DNA of 46,692 nucleotides. Source: Bacteroidota bacterium. Lineage in GTDB: Bacteria > Bacteroidota > Bacteroidia > B-17B0 > Aurantibacillaceae. Both the position numbers and the translations under genes were made by a program. Location of the stretch: positions 1 to 46,692 of the forward strand of contig JABDCR010000017.1 in NCBI GenBank assembly GCA_013288015.1. Reading direction: 5' to 3'. Below, piece by piece: positions 1 to 6,624 of this stretch (positions are counted from its first letter, which is position 1; each line of letters starts with the position of its first letter). Below the pieces are notes generated by a model. That model was not told the DNA's origin and made no database searches. It saw only the letters and a list, made by a program, of their open reading frames with translations.

Positions 1-456
1 TTTTGTGATACTGTCTTTACAATTTATTCCTGCCGAAACAAGCAATTGTACTGTATGTGTTCCACTTGTGGTATAAGTGTAGCTTGGGTTTTGTAGAGAT
101 GATGTGTCACCTATTCCAAAACTCCAATGCCAGTTATTTATAGTTCCTGCATTGGTGGTCGAATTATCTGTAAAACTCACCGACTGACCTAAGCAAGCAT
201 TGTTTACAGTAAAGGCTGCGTGAGGTTGTCCGTTTCTGTATACCACTATAGTATCTCTTACTATTCCACATGAGCTTCCTTGGTTAACAGCTAATACAAA
301 AGTTAATGTGTCGTTATCTGTTATTGCAGGCGTGTAAGTTGCATTTAATGTGCTATCATTTGGTGTAAATGTTCCGCTTCCAATAGTCGACCAATGCCCA
401 ACTGCAGTTGCTGTAACCGAACCGCTAAGCGCTATTATATTACTCGAACAAATTGT
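1..456 (-). pseudogene. PKD/Ig-like adhesin fragment, minus strand, open at both ends
   Basis: The minus strand is open for 152 codons and reads as a cell-surface repeat protein. From its upstream end it begins with CSSNIIALSGS and an Ig-like stretch (GHWSTIGSGTFTPNDSTL), then a PKD repeat with NNWHWSFGIGDTSS, NPSYTYTTSGTHTVQLLV and a closing CKDSITK. This layout is typical of large T9SS-exported Bacteroidota proteins. The reading frame hits a stop (complement of 457-459) just upstream of the homologous part, and no start codon fits there, so the N-terminal part is missing. The other end runs off the left edge. The next gene on the plus strand is the same kind of protein and carries the C-terminus, so I infer that both are parts of one gene separated by an inversion or a chimeric join at 447-457. 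Coding on this strand is confident; what it means is not. Confidence 0.75.
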
Positions 457-1182
457 TTAACGCTTATGGTTAACTTTAAAGATACATCTAAAGTGATTTT
501 ACCTGATAGTATTTCATCTTACAATTGGAACTTTGGCGATGGTGCTACATCGGTGGTTACAAACCCATCGCATACATACAGCACAAGCGGAACTTATACT
601 GTGTTATTGCAAGTGCAAACCAACAACGGTTGTAAAGACACAGCTACTAAAATAATTATTACAGGCCAACCTATCGTAGCTGATTATACACCTGCCGGAG
701 GAAGTTATAATGTTCATCAGGATATAGACTTTACAAGTCAGGTTACCGGTGCAAGCACCTACAACTGGAATTTTGGAGATAACTCAACTGCATCTACGCT
801 GCCTAATCCATCGCATGGATATAATCTTGCAGGCACATATACTGTAACATTAGTTGCTACAAACAGCATGGGTTGCAGCGATACAGTTAGACATACATTT
901 GAAGTAAACCCAAGCGGACATAATGTACCAACCGGATTTACACCTAATGGTGACGGTTTAAATGATTACTTCTACATTATGGGTGGACCATTTGATCAGT
1001 ATGATTTGAGAGTGTTTAATGAATGGGGTCAGCAAATATTTATGTCGAATAGTCAAAATGATAAATGGGATGGAACCATTAATGGAACCAAACAACCAGA
1101 AGGCACTTATATGTACATATTTAATGGCAGCATTGACGGTAAGAGCTTAAAACTAAGTGGTGAAATAAACTTAATACAATAA
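394..1182 (+). CDS. PKD-repeat protein, C-terminal part with type B T9SS sorting domain
   Basis: This is the C-terminal part of a secreted, cell-surface protein exported by the type IX secretion system. Two PKD repeats are visible (SYNWNFGDGATS with HTYSTSGTYTVLLQV, and TYNWNFGDNSTAS with GYNLAGTYTVTLVA). They are followed by a gliding-motility-associated type B sorting domain over about the last 85 residues (GFTPNGDGLNDYF, LRVFNEWGQQIF, KWDGTINGTKQPEGTYMYIF). The ATG at 394 is probably not real: residues 1-19 read antisense through the minus-strand fragment and look unlike any domain, and recognisable protein starts around 454 (CLTLMVNFKDTS). No signal peptide is present, so the true N-terminus lies elsewhere. 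The PorP/SprF gene begins 2 nt after the stop, a common pairing of a T9SS type B cargo with its membrane partner. Confidence 0.85.
   Translation: MPNCSCCNRTAKRYYITRTNCLTLMVNFKDTSKVILPDSISSYNWNFGDGATSVVTNPSHTYSTSGTYTVLLQVQTNNGCKDTATKIIITGQPIVADYTPAGGSYNVHQDIDFTSQVTGASTYNWNFGDNSTASTLPNPSHGYNLAGTYTVTLVATNSMGCSDTVRHTFEVNPSGHNVPTGFTPNGDGLNDYFYIMGGPFDQYDLRVFNEWGQQIFMSNSQNDKWDGTINGTKQPEGTYMYIFNGSIDGKSLKLSGEINLIQ
447..457. repeat. 11-bp palindrome at a coding-strand switch
   Basis: The sequence aacaa-a-ttgtt is a perfect inverted repeat around one central base. Left of it the minus strand encodes a PKD/Ig-like protein; right of it the plus strand encodes the same type of protein. Both frames remain recognisable right up to the palindrome, with Cys codons on both strands inside it. 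The palindrome is therefore the best estimate of the join. Short inverted repeats serve as crossover sites in invertible DNA and also as the site of fold-back chimeras in amplified DNA or assemblies. Confidence 0.6.
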
Positions 1183-1184
1183 CC

Positions 1185-2198
1185 ATGAAAACAAAACTAA
1201 TATATATACTCGTTTCGCTTTATTGTTTTTTAACAATACAATTAAAAGCACAAGACCCGCATTTAGCGCAATATGATGCGTTTCCTGTTTATTTAAATCC
1301 GTCGCTAACCGGAAACTATTTAGGCGAAGGAGATGATTACAGAATTTCTTCCGTTTATCGTTCGCAATGGCGAGCCCTTACACCAAAGCCTTATACTACA
1401 TATGGAATAGCATATGATCAAAAAGTTCAACGGTTTGGAATAGGCGGGTATATTATTGACGATAAATCGGGAGTAGGAAATTATAACACCATGAATGTTC
1501 AGGTATCCGGCTCTTATTTAATTACAGATCCTAAAACATCTCCACACTTATTAAGCGCAGGAGTGCAAATGGGCATTTTTTATAAAACCTTTAATCCTAA
1601 TTCATTATTATATGAAAGTCAACTTGATAATTCGACCGGTACACTTAACCCCAATATTAATAGTGGCGAATATTATAAAAAAAACAGCTTAGTGAATTTT
1701 GATGCAAATATTGGTGTGTTTTATAAGTACCGTGATGTACAGAAAAAATTCTGGCCTTATATTGGTTTATCATTGTTTCATGTAAACCAACCAAAAGAAA
1801 ACTTTGGCGGAGCTGCCGAAACCAGATTACCTATACGTTGGGATATGCAGGCAGGATGTGATTTTTTGATTAATGAAAAATTTAAATTAACGCCTACTGT
1901 TTTATATATGAACCAAGCAAAAGCCTGGGAGTTAAATATGGGCGCATTGGGTTACTATAAACTTAATGACAGTAAAGATGTTCGCTACGATTTAATTTTT
2001 GGATTAAACTATAGGCTACAGGATGCCGTTATTATACAAGCAGGAATTAAGAAAGATAACATTGCTTTGCGTATGAGTTATGATATAAACACATCGTACC
2101 TTAGTAGTTATACAAATGGTAAGGGTGGTTTCGAAATGACACTTATTATAATGGGTAAAAAAGGTACACCCATTTTTAAATCAATGAGTAAGTACTAA
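1185..2198 (+). CDS. PorP/SprF family T9SS outer-membrane protein
   Basis: A 337-residue protein of the PorP/SprF family, outer-membrane beta-barrels that work with individual type B T9SS cargo proteins. A signal peptide is visible (KLIYILVSLYCFLTIQLKAQ), followed directly by the family hallmark QDPHLAQYDAFPVYLNPSLTG and then YRSQWRAL. Later segments alternate in the manner of beta-strands (IGGYIIDDKSGVGNYN, LIFGLNYRLQDAVIIQAGIK, MRMSYDIN-like end) and finish with a GGFEMTLIIMGKKG-type terminal strand. Length is normal for the family. The ATG lies 2 nt after the stop of the PKD adhesin, so the two are almost certainly co-transcribed. The family call is firm; whether this protein anchors the upstream adhesin is inference from proximity and from how such pairs behave in Flavobacterium. 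Confidence 0.93.
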   Translation: MKTKLIYILVSLYCFLTIQLKAQDPHLAQYDAFPVYLNPSLTGNYLGEGDDYRISSVYRSQWRALTPKPYTTYGIAYDQKVQRFGIGGYIIDDKSGVGNYNTMNVQVSGSYLITDPKTSPHLLSAGVQMGIFYKTFNPNSLLYESQLDNSTGTLNPNINSGEYYKKNSLVNFDANIGVFYKYRDVQKKFWPYIGLSLFHVNQPKENFGGAAETRLPIRWDMQAGCDFLINEKFKLTPTVLYMNQAKAWELNMGALGYYKLNDSKDVRYDLIFGLNYRLQDAVIIQAGIKKDNIALRMSYDINTSYLSSYTNGKGGFEMTLIIMGKKGTPIFKSMSKY

Positions 2199-2277
2199 AG
2201 TAAAACCAATTATCAACAAAAAAAAGTGCATTGACTATATACATCTACTTACTTTATTTATTTATACAAAACCCGTG

Positions 2278-2298
2278 TAAGCCTTTTGCTGTGGCTTA
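2278..2298 (+). terminator. Possible weak hairpin after porP-like gene
   Basis: TAAGCC and GGCTTA form a 6-bp stem with a 9-nt loop about 80 nt beyond the stop of the PorP/SprF gene, followed by an AT-rich run but no clean T-tract. A second longer imperfect stem (AAACAAG at 2332-2338 with CTTGTTT at 2361-2367) lies further on. Either could end the adhesin-porP transcript. Otherwise I see nothing in the 271-nt gap except the promoter element of the next gene. Confidence 0.3.
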
Positions 2299-2423
2299 TC
2301 CAATCAATAAAAATTATTTTACATATTAATTAAACAAGTAAAAAAAGCTTTCTTGCTTTGCTTGTTTGGGATAATTTGTTAATACAAATAAATTCGATTT
2401 TTACATTGCGTAAAAAGATTTTA

Positions 2424-2431
2424 TATATTTG
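2424..2431 (+). promoter_or_regulatory. -7 box (TATATTTG) for the SWIB gene
   Basis: TATATTTG matches the Bacteroidota -7 consensus TAnnTTTG exactly and lies 38 nt before the ATG of the SWIB protein. A TTG at 2406-2408 is closer than the usual -33 spacing, so only the -7 element is convincing. Confidence 0.55.
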
Positions 2432-2469
2432 GCTTATAGTAAAATTTAAACTTAATCATAAAAAACACT

Positions 2470-2850
2470 ATGGCAAAAAAAGCAGTTAAAAAAGCAACTA
2501 AGAAAGTTGCTAAAAAAGCGACTAAGAAAGCAGCTAAAAAAGTTGTAAAAAAAGCAGCTAAGAAGGTTGCTAAAAAAGCACCGGCTAAAAAAACTAAACG
2601 TAAATTAAATCCTGCTCTTTTAAAACCATATACTCCAAGCGCTGCTCTTGCTGAAGTTGTTGGAAGCAAAGCTATCCCTCGTTCAGAAGTAGTAAAAAAA
2701 CTATGGGTATATATCAAAGCTCACAAATTACAAGACAGCAAAAACAAACGCATGATTAATGCTGACGCTAAACTAAAACCAGTTTTTAGTGGTAAAGGTC
2801 AAGTATCTATGTTTGAAATGGCTAAACACATTTCTAAACATTTAAAGTAA
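2470..2850 (+). CDS. Lysine/alanine-rich histone-H1-like protein with SWIB domain
   Basis: The 126-residue protein has two distinct parts. Residues 2-44 are almost entirely Lys, Ala and Val in repeating KKA/KKV units, resembling eukaryotic histone H1 tails and bacterial H1-like proteins, which bind DNA through charge. Residues 45-126 form a SWIB/MDM2-like domain (LNPALLKPYTPSAALAEVVG, then RSEVVKKLWVYIKAHKLQD, KRMINADAKLKPVF, SMFEMAKHISKHL). SWIB domains occur in chromatin remodellers and as stand-alone proteins in Chlamydia and Bacteroidota. A nucleoid-associated role is likely, though the partner of the SWIB fold in bacteria is not known to me. It has its own promoter box and a strong terminator, so it is monocistronic. 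The repetitive DNA also creates a long antisense open frame, which is not a gene. Confidence 0.9.
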   Translation: MAKKAVKKATKKVAKKATKKAAKKVVKKAAKKVAKKAPAKKTKRKLNPALLKPYTPSAALAEVVGSKAIPRSEVVKKLWVYIKAHKLQDSKNKRMINADAKLKPVFSGKGQVSMFEMAKHISKHLK

Positions 2851-2872
2851 AACATACATTATGTAGTTTCAT

Positions 2873-2906
2873 AAAAAAAACCTCGCAGCATTGCGAGGTT
2901 TTTTTT
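2873..2906. terminator. Strong bidirectional rho-independent terminator
   Basis: CCTCGCA (2881-2887) and TGCGAGG (2892-2898) form a 7-bp GC-rich stem around a GCAT tetraloop, flanked by eight A residues upstream and eight T residues downstream. It starts about 20 nt after the SWIB stop codon and isolates that gene from the T9SS cargo gene. Confidence 0.93.
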
Positions 2907-2956
2907 ATGTACAAAATTTCTTATATTAGTAGCCTAATATTTAAACCAAAATAAAA

Positions 2957-3871
2957 ATGATTAAAAAACTATTTACTTTAGGATTAGTACTTGCTACTTT
3001 TGCAGGTACTGCGCAACAAGCGAGATTAAAAAACACAGCTAATGCTTTAAAACTTGGAGGAGTTACTCCGCCATCAGTTATGGCAACAACCAATTTAGGT
3101 TTTGAAACTTGGTCAGGCGGTAGCCCAACAGGTTGGAGTACACTTAATTTACTTGGTCTACAGTCTGCTATACAGTACACAACAAGTCCAGGTACCGGTA
3201 CTTCATCTTTAGAATTAACTACAGTTAGTTGTACTGCTTGTCCTACTTATGGCTTACCTACAAAAGCTGGTTTTGCTCAGCAGTTTGTTCCATATGTTGG
3301 TCAACCGACTTCTGCATCTTTTCAATATAAATCGGCTGTTGCAGCCGGAGATACCGGCGCTATATTATTAAGTCTTTCTGTAGCGACTGCTGCTACTGGT
3401 CAGGCCGGTTTTATTTTTTCAGGAACTGTTAGCACTTGGACTACGGTTACTGTACCTTTTCAATATTCTAATGCTGTAAATTCAGATAGTATCAGTATAT
3501 TAATTGCATCTAGCGATTCGGGCATTGTATCAGGACCTGGTATTGTAGGACGTCCTGTTGTTGGATCTAAAGTATATATTGATGCAATTGCTATTACTAA
3601 CCCAGCTGGTATCCAAACTATCTTTACTTATAGTGATTATGTAATGTTCCCTAACCCTGCTATGGCTGAATTAAACTTTATTATTAAAGATGCTAAAGCC
3701 AGAAAAGTAGAAGTTTATAACGTTAATGGAGTTCTTGTTCAATCATTTACTATTGAAAACGAAAGAACACAAATTAACTCATATAACATGAGTAACGGAA
3801 TGTATTTCTATCATGTGGTAGATGCTAATGGCGGTGTTTTACATACTGATAAATTTACTGTTATTAAGTAA
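2957..3871 (+). CDS. Secreted protein with type A T9SS sorting domain
   Basis: A 304-residue exported protein. It opens with a Sec signal peptide (LFTLGLVLATFAGTAQQ). The middle (about residues 45-210) looks like a beta-sandwich/jelly-roll with LGFETWSGGSPTGWSTLN near its start, reminiscent of carbohydrate-binding-like domains, plus Gly/Ser/Thr-rich strands. The last 75 residues are a type A T9SS sorting domain: MFPNPAMAELNFII, VEVYNVNGVLVQSF, NMSNGMYFYHVVD and a C-terminal TDKFTVIK. In this family the sorting domain is removed as the protein is anchored or released at the surface. No enzymatic motif is visible, so substrate or ligand is unknown. The gene is flanked by terminators on both sides and stands alone. 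Confidence 0.88.
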   Translation: MIKKLFTLGLVLATFAGTAQQARLKNTANALKLGGVTPPSVMATTNLGFETWSGGSPTGWSTLNLLGLQSAIQYTTSPGTGTSSLELTTVSCTACPTYGLPTKAGFAQQFVPYVGQPTSASFQYKSAVAAGDTGAILLSLSVATAATGQAGFIFSGTVSTWTTVTVPFQYSNAVNSDSISILIASSDSGIVSGPGIVGRPVVGSKVYIDAIAITNPAGIQTIFTYSDYVMFPNPAMAELNFIIKDAKARKVEVYNVNGVLVQSFTIENERTQINSYNMSNGMYFYHVVDANGGVLHTDKFTVIK

Positions 3872-3890
3872 TTAGTGCCAACTATTTTTC

Positions 3891-3921
3891 AAAACCCTCG
3901 CCCTTTGGCGGGGGTTTTTTT
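3891..3921 (+). terminator. Rho-independent terminator of the T9SS cargo gene
   Basis: CCCTCGCC (3895-3902) pairs with GGCGGGGG (3907-3914), including one T-G wobble, around a 4-nt loop and is followed by seven T residues. It starts 20 nt after the stop codon. Confidence 0.92.
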
Positions 3922-4021
3922 ATGGATTAATTATTTAACGATGATCTCGCTAATTTTACATTAATTAATATTTTCGTTTCCTTAATATTTTCTAATTTCC
4001 TACCTTAATTTATTTGAATTT

Positions 4022-6508
4022 ATGAGGAGAGTTTTTCTATTAGGCATTTATATTATTAGTCAGTTAGTGCAGTCGCAGAATTCACCTCAAATGAATTCTG
4101 CAGAGATTCTGCAATCATTAAAAAAACTAAATACAGTTGGTTCAGTATTATATATAGCGGCACACCCCGATGACGAGAACACTCGCCTATTAGGTTATTT
4201 AGCTAAGGAACGAAATTTAAGGGCCGGTTATTTATCGCTTACACGTGGTGATGGCGGGCAAAATTTAATTGGTAAAGAGCAAGGAGAGCTACTGGGTTTA
4301 ATTCGCACACAAGAGTTATTAGCAGCTCGTAGAATTGATGGTGCCGAACAACTTTTTACACGCGCTAATGATTTTGGTTTTTCTAAAAACCCGAAAGAAA
4401 CTTTTTCCATTTGGAATAAAGATAGCATACTGGCTGATGTGGTTTTAGCTATTCGTAAATTTAAACCAGATGTTATTATTTGTCGTTTCCCTACTACAGG
4501 AGAAGGTGGGCATGGACATCACACAGCCTCAGCCATACTTGCCTTAGAAGCTTTTGATGCGGCGGCTGACCCAGCTAAATTTCCGGAACAATTAGCCTAT
4601 ACACAAGTTTGGCAAGCTAAATGTATTTTTTGGAACACCTTTAATTTTGGAGCAACAAACACAACAGCACCTGACCAATTAAAAATTGATGTAGGTGTTT
4701 TTAATCCATTATTAGGAAAAAGTTATGGAGAAATTGCAGCAGACAGTAGGTCTATGCATAAAAGCCAAGGTTTTGGTTCTGCTAAAATAAGAGGCGAGAA
4801 CATAGAATATTTTAAACAACTAAAAGGAGATAAAGCAAATACAGATTTATTTGAAGGCATTAATCAAACATGGGGAAGATTTGCTGTAACCAGCCCTCTT
4901 CAAAAAACAATTGATGATTGTATAAAAAAATATAATCCGCAAGCCCCTGAAAAAACAGTTACAGATTTAGTTGCTATTTATAAACAACTCCAGCAAATAG
5001 ATGAGAGTGATGTGGACATTAAATATTGGAAACGATTAAAACTTAAAGAAACCGAAACACTTTTACTTACTTGCTCGGGCTTATGGACAGAAGCTTATGC
5101 GGCAGACTATAAAGCTGTACCGGGTAATGATATTTTTATTACAGCACAAATTATTGTCAGGAATAATTGTGAAGTAAAATTAAATAGTATTTCTTTTTTC
5201 AATCAGACAGATACTACTACAGCTAAAGTTTTAAAGCAAAACGAATTACTTACTTTTAAACACAAGGAAAAACTAGCTCCCACTACTCCATTCTCTAACC
5301 CTTATTGGTTAAACGAAAAGCATGCCATTGGCATGTACACCGTAAATAATAAACAACTAATTGGCAAACCCGAAAATGACGCTTTTGCTAAAGTAACTTT
5401 TGATGTAAGCATTTACGATTTGAATTTAAAAATTGAAAGAGGCTTGGTTTATAAATACACCGACCCTGTTAAAGGAGAAGTTTACAGACCTTTTGAAATT
5501 TTACCACCTGCAACCATTAACATTTCTGATAAAGTTTTTGTGTTTAGTTCGGATAATCCGAAAGACGTTTCGTTTACTGTAAAAGCTAATGCAGCTAATG
5601 TAAACGGCACCGTACAATTAAAAGCACCCGAAGGGTGGATTGTTCAAATTAAAAATCCAACCTTTAAATTAGTTAGTAATGGAGATGAAGCTATTGTAGA
5701 AGCAACCATTACTCCTAAAAAAAATAGCACAGATGGTAAACTGCAAGTTATGCTAAATATTGATGGAACCATATATACAAAAAGCATTAAACGCATTGAG
5801 TACGACCATATACCCTACCAGTTTATTTTAAGTGATGCAGAAGCAGTACTTGTGCATGTTGATTTAAAAAAGACGGGAAATATTATTGGATATATTCCTG
5901 GTGCAGGAGATGATGTACCCGCTTGTTTAAAACAAATTGGTTATGATGTTACTATACTTACCAATGAATTATTAGCCAAAGAAAACTTAGCTAAGTACAA
6001 TTGTATTGTAACAGGAGTACGTGCCTATAACACTAACGAACGCTTGCAAGTTTACTATACTAAGTTAATGGACTATGTAAAAAACGGAGGGAATTTAGTT
6101 GTGCAATACAACACTAACAGTCGTATTGGACCTGTTGGCACTAAAGTAGGGCCTTATCCATTTACCATTTCGAGAGATAGAGTTACGGATGATAATGCCG
6201 AAGTGCGTTTTACAAACCCTAAACACTCTGTTTTAAACTTTCCTAATATCATTACACAAAAAGATTTTGATGGATGGGTGCAGGAACGTGGAATTTATTT
6301 TGCCAGCGATATAGATAAAAATTATGAAACCATATTTTCTATAAACGACCCAGACGAAAAAGCCAGTGAGGGAAGTTTAATAATTGGCAAATACGGAAAA
6401 GGCAATTTTGTATATACGGGCTTGGTGTTCTTTCGCGAGTTACCGGCAGGAGTTCCAGGGGCTTATCGTTTGTTTACAAATTTACTTAGCATACCAACTA
6501 ATAAATAA
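4022..6508 (+). CDS. Exported PIG-L (LmbE-like) deacetylase, long form
   Basis: The 828-residue protein begins with a short signal-peptide-like segment (VFLLGIYIISQLVQSQ). Residues 40-260 are a PIG-L/LmbE zinc-dependent N-deacetylase domain with the metal-binding motif AAHPDDE (residues 46-52) and a second histidine motif GGHGHHTAS. This family removes acetyl groups from N-acetylglucosamine-type substrates. The remaining 550 residues hold Ig-like beta-rich sequence and then a region resembling a ThuA/glutamine-amidotransferase-like fold (YNCIVTGVRAYNTNERL, GGNLVVQYNT, GKYGKGNFVYTGLVFFRELP). Long PIG-L proteins of this build are common in Bacteroidota. The stop codon overlaps the start of a 38-residue membrane peptide (TAATG), itself overlapping a sodium:solute symporter, so deacetylation and uptake of one substrate seem to be linked. 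Substrate identity is unknown. Confidence 0.88.
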   Translation: MRRVFLLGIYIISQLVQSQNSPQMNSAEILQSLKKLNTVGSVLYIAAHPDDENTRLLGYLAKERNLRAGYLSLTRGDGGQNLIGKEQGELLGLIRTQELLAARRIDGAEQLFTRANDFGFSKNPKETFSIWNKDSILADVVLAIRKFKPDVIICRFPTTGEGGHGHHTASAILALEAFDAAADPAKFPEQLAYTQVWQAKCIFWNTFNFGATNTTAPDQLKIDVGVFNPLLGKSYGEIAADSRSMHKSQGFGSAKIRGENIEYFKQLKGDKANTDLFEGINQTWGRFAVTSPLQKTIDDCIKKYNPQAPEKTVTDLVAIYKQLQQIDESDVDIKYWKRLKLKETETLLLTCSGLWTEAYAADYKAVPGNDIFITAQIIVRNNCEVKLNSISFFNQTDTTTAKVLKQNELLTFKHKEKLAPTTPFSNPYWLNEKHAIGMYTVNNKQLIGKPENDAFAKVTFDVSIYDLNLKIERGLVYKYTDPVKGEVYRPFEILPPATINISDKVFVFSSDNPKDVSFTVKANAANVNGTVQLKAPEGWIVQIKNPTFKLVSNGDEAIVEATITPKKNSTDGKLQVMLNIDGTIYTKSIKRIEYDHIPYQFILSDAEAVLVHVDLKKTGNIIGYIPGAGDDVPACLKQIGYDVTILTNELLAKENLAKYNCIVTGVRAYNTNERLQVYYTKLMDYVKNGGNLVVQYNTNSRIGPVGTKVGPYPFTISRDRVTDDNAEVRFTNPKHSVLNFPNIITQKDFDGWVQERGIYFASDIDKNYETIFSINDPDEKASEGSLIIGKYGKGNFVYTGLVFFRELPAGVPGAYRLFTNLLSIPTNK

Positions 6509-6624
6509 TGCAGGAAGAAGAATCTTCTATAAACAAAAAGTGGCGTAATGCATATGCCTTAGTTATTGGCACATTAATACTGCTTATTATTTTCTTTTAC
6601 TTTTTTACAAAACAATTTGCATGA
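6508..6624 (+). CDS. 38-residue single-pass membrane peptide between PIG-L and symporter
   Basis: A small gene overlaps its neighbours at both ends: its ATG shares one base with the deacetylase stop (TAATG), and its own stop shares ATGA with the symporter start. The product starts with an acidic, polar stretch (MQEEESSINKKWRNAYA) and continues as one hydrophobic helix of about 20 residues (LVIGTLILLIIFFYFF) ending TKQFA. The charge pattern predicts an inner-membrane peptide with a cytoplasmic N-terminus. The double overlap strongly suggests translational coupling, and a small auxiliary subunit of the symporter is the natural guess. I recognise no named family. Alternatively the frame could merely be a spacer that lets ribosomes reach the symporter start. 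Confidence 0.75.
   Translation: MQEEESSINKKWRNAYALVIGTLILLIIFFYFFTKQFA

Noticed and set aside
2470-2600. Tandem repeat or CRISPR-like periodicity
   Set aside because: The repetition comes from KKA/KKV codons of one protein; there are no spacers and no constant repeat length.
2421-2717. Open frame antisense to the SWIB gene
   Set aside because: It is the mirror of the Lys/Ala codon repeats, giving a Phe/Leu/Ala pattern, and it has no start context or recognisable domain.
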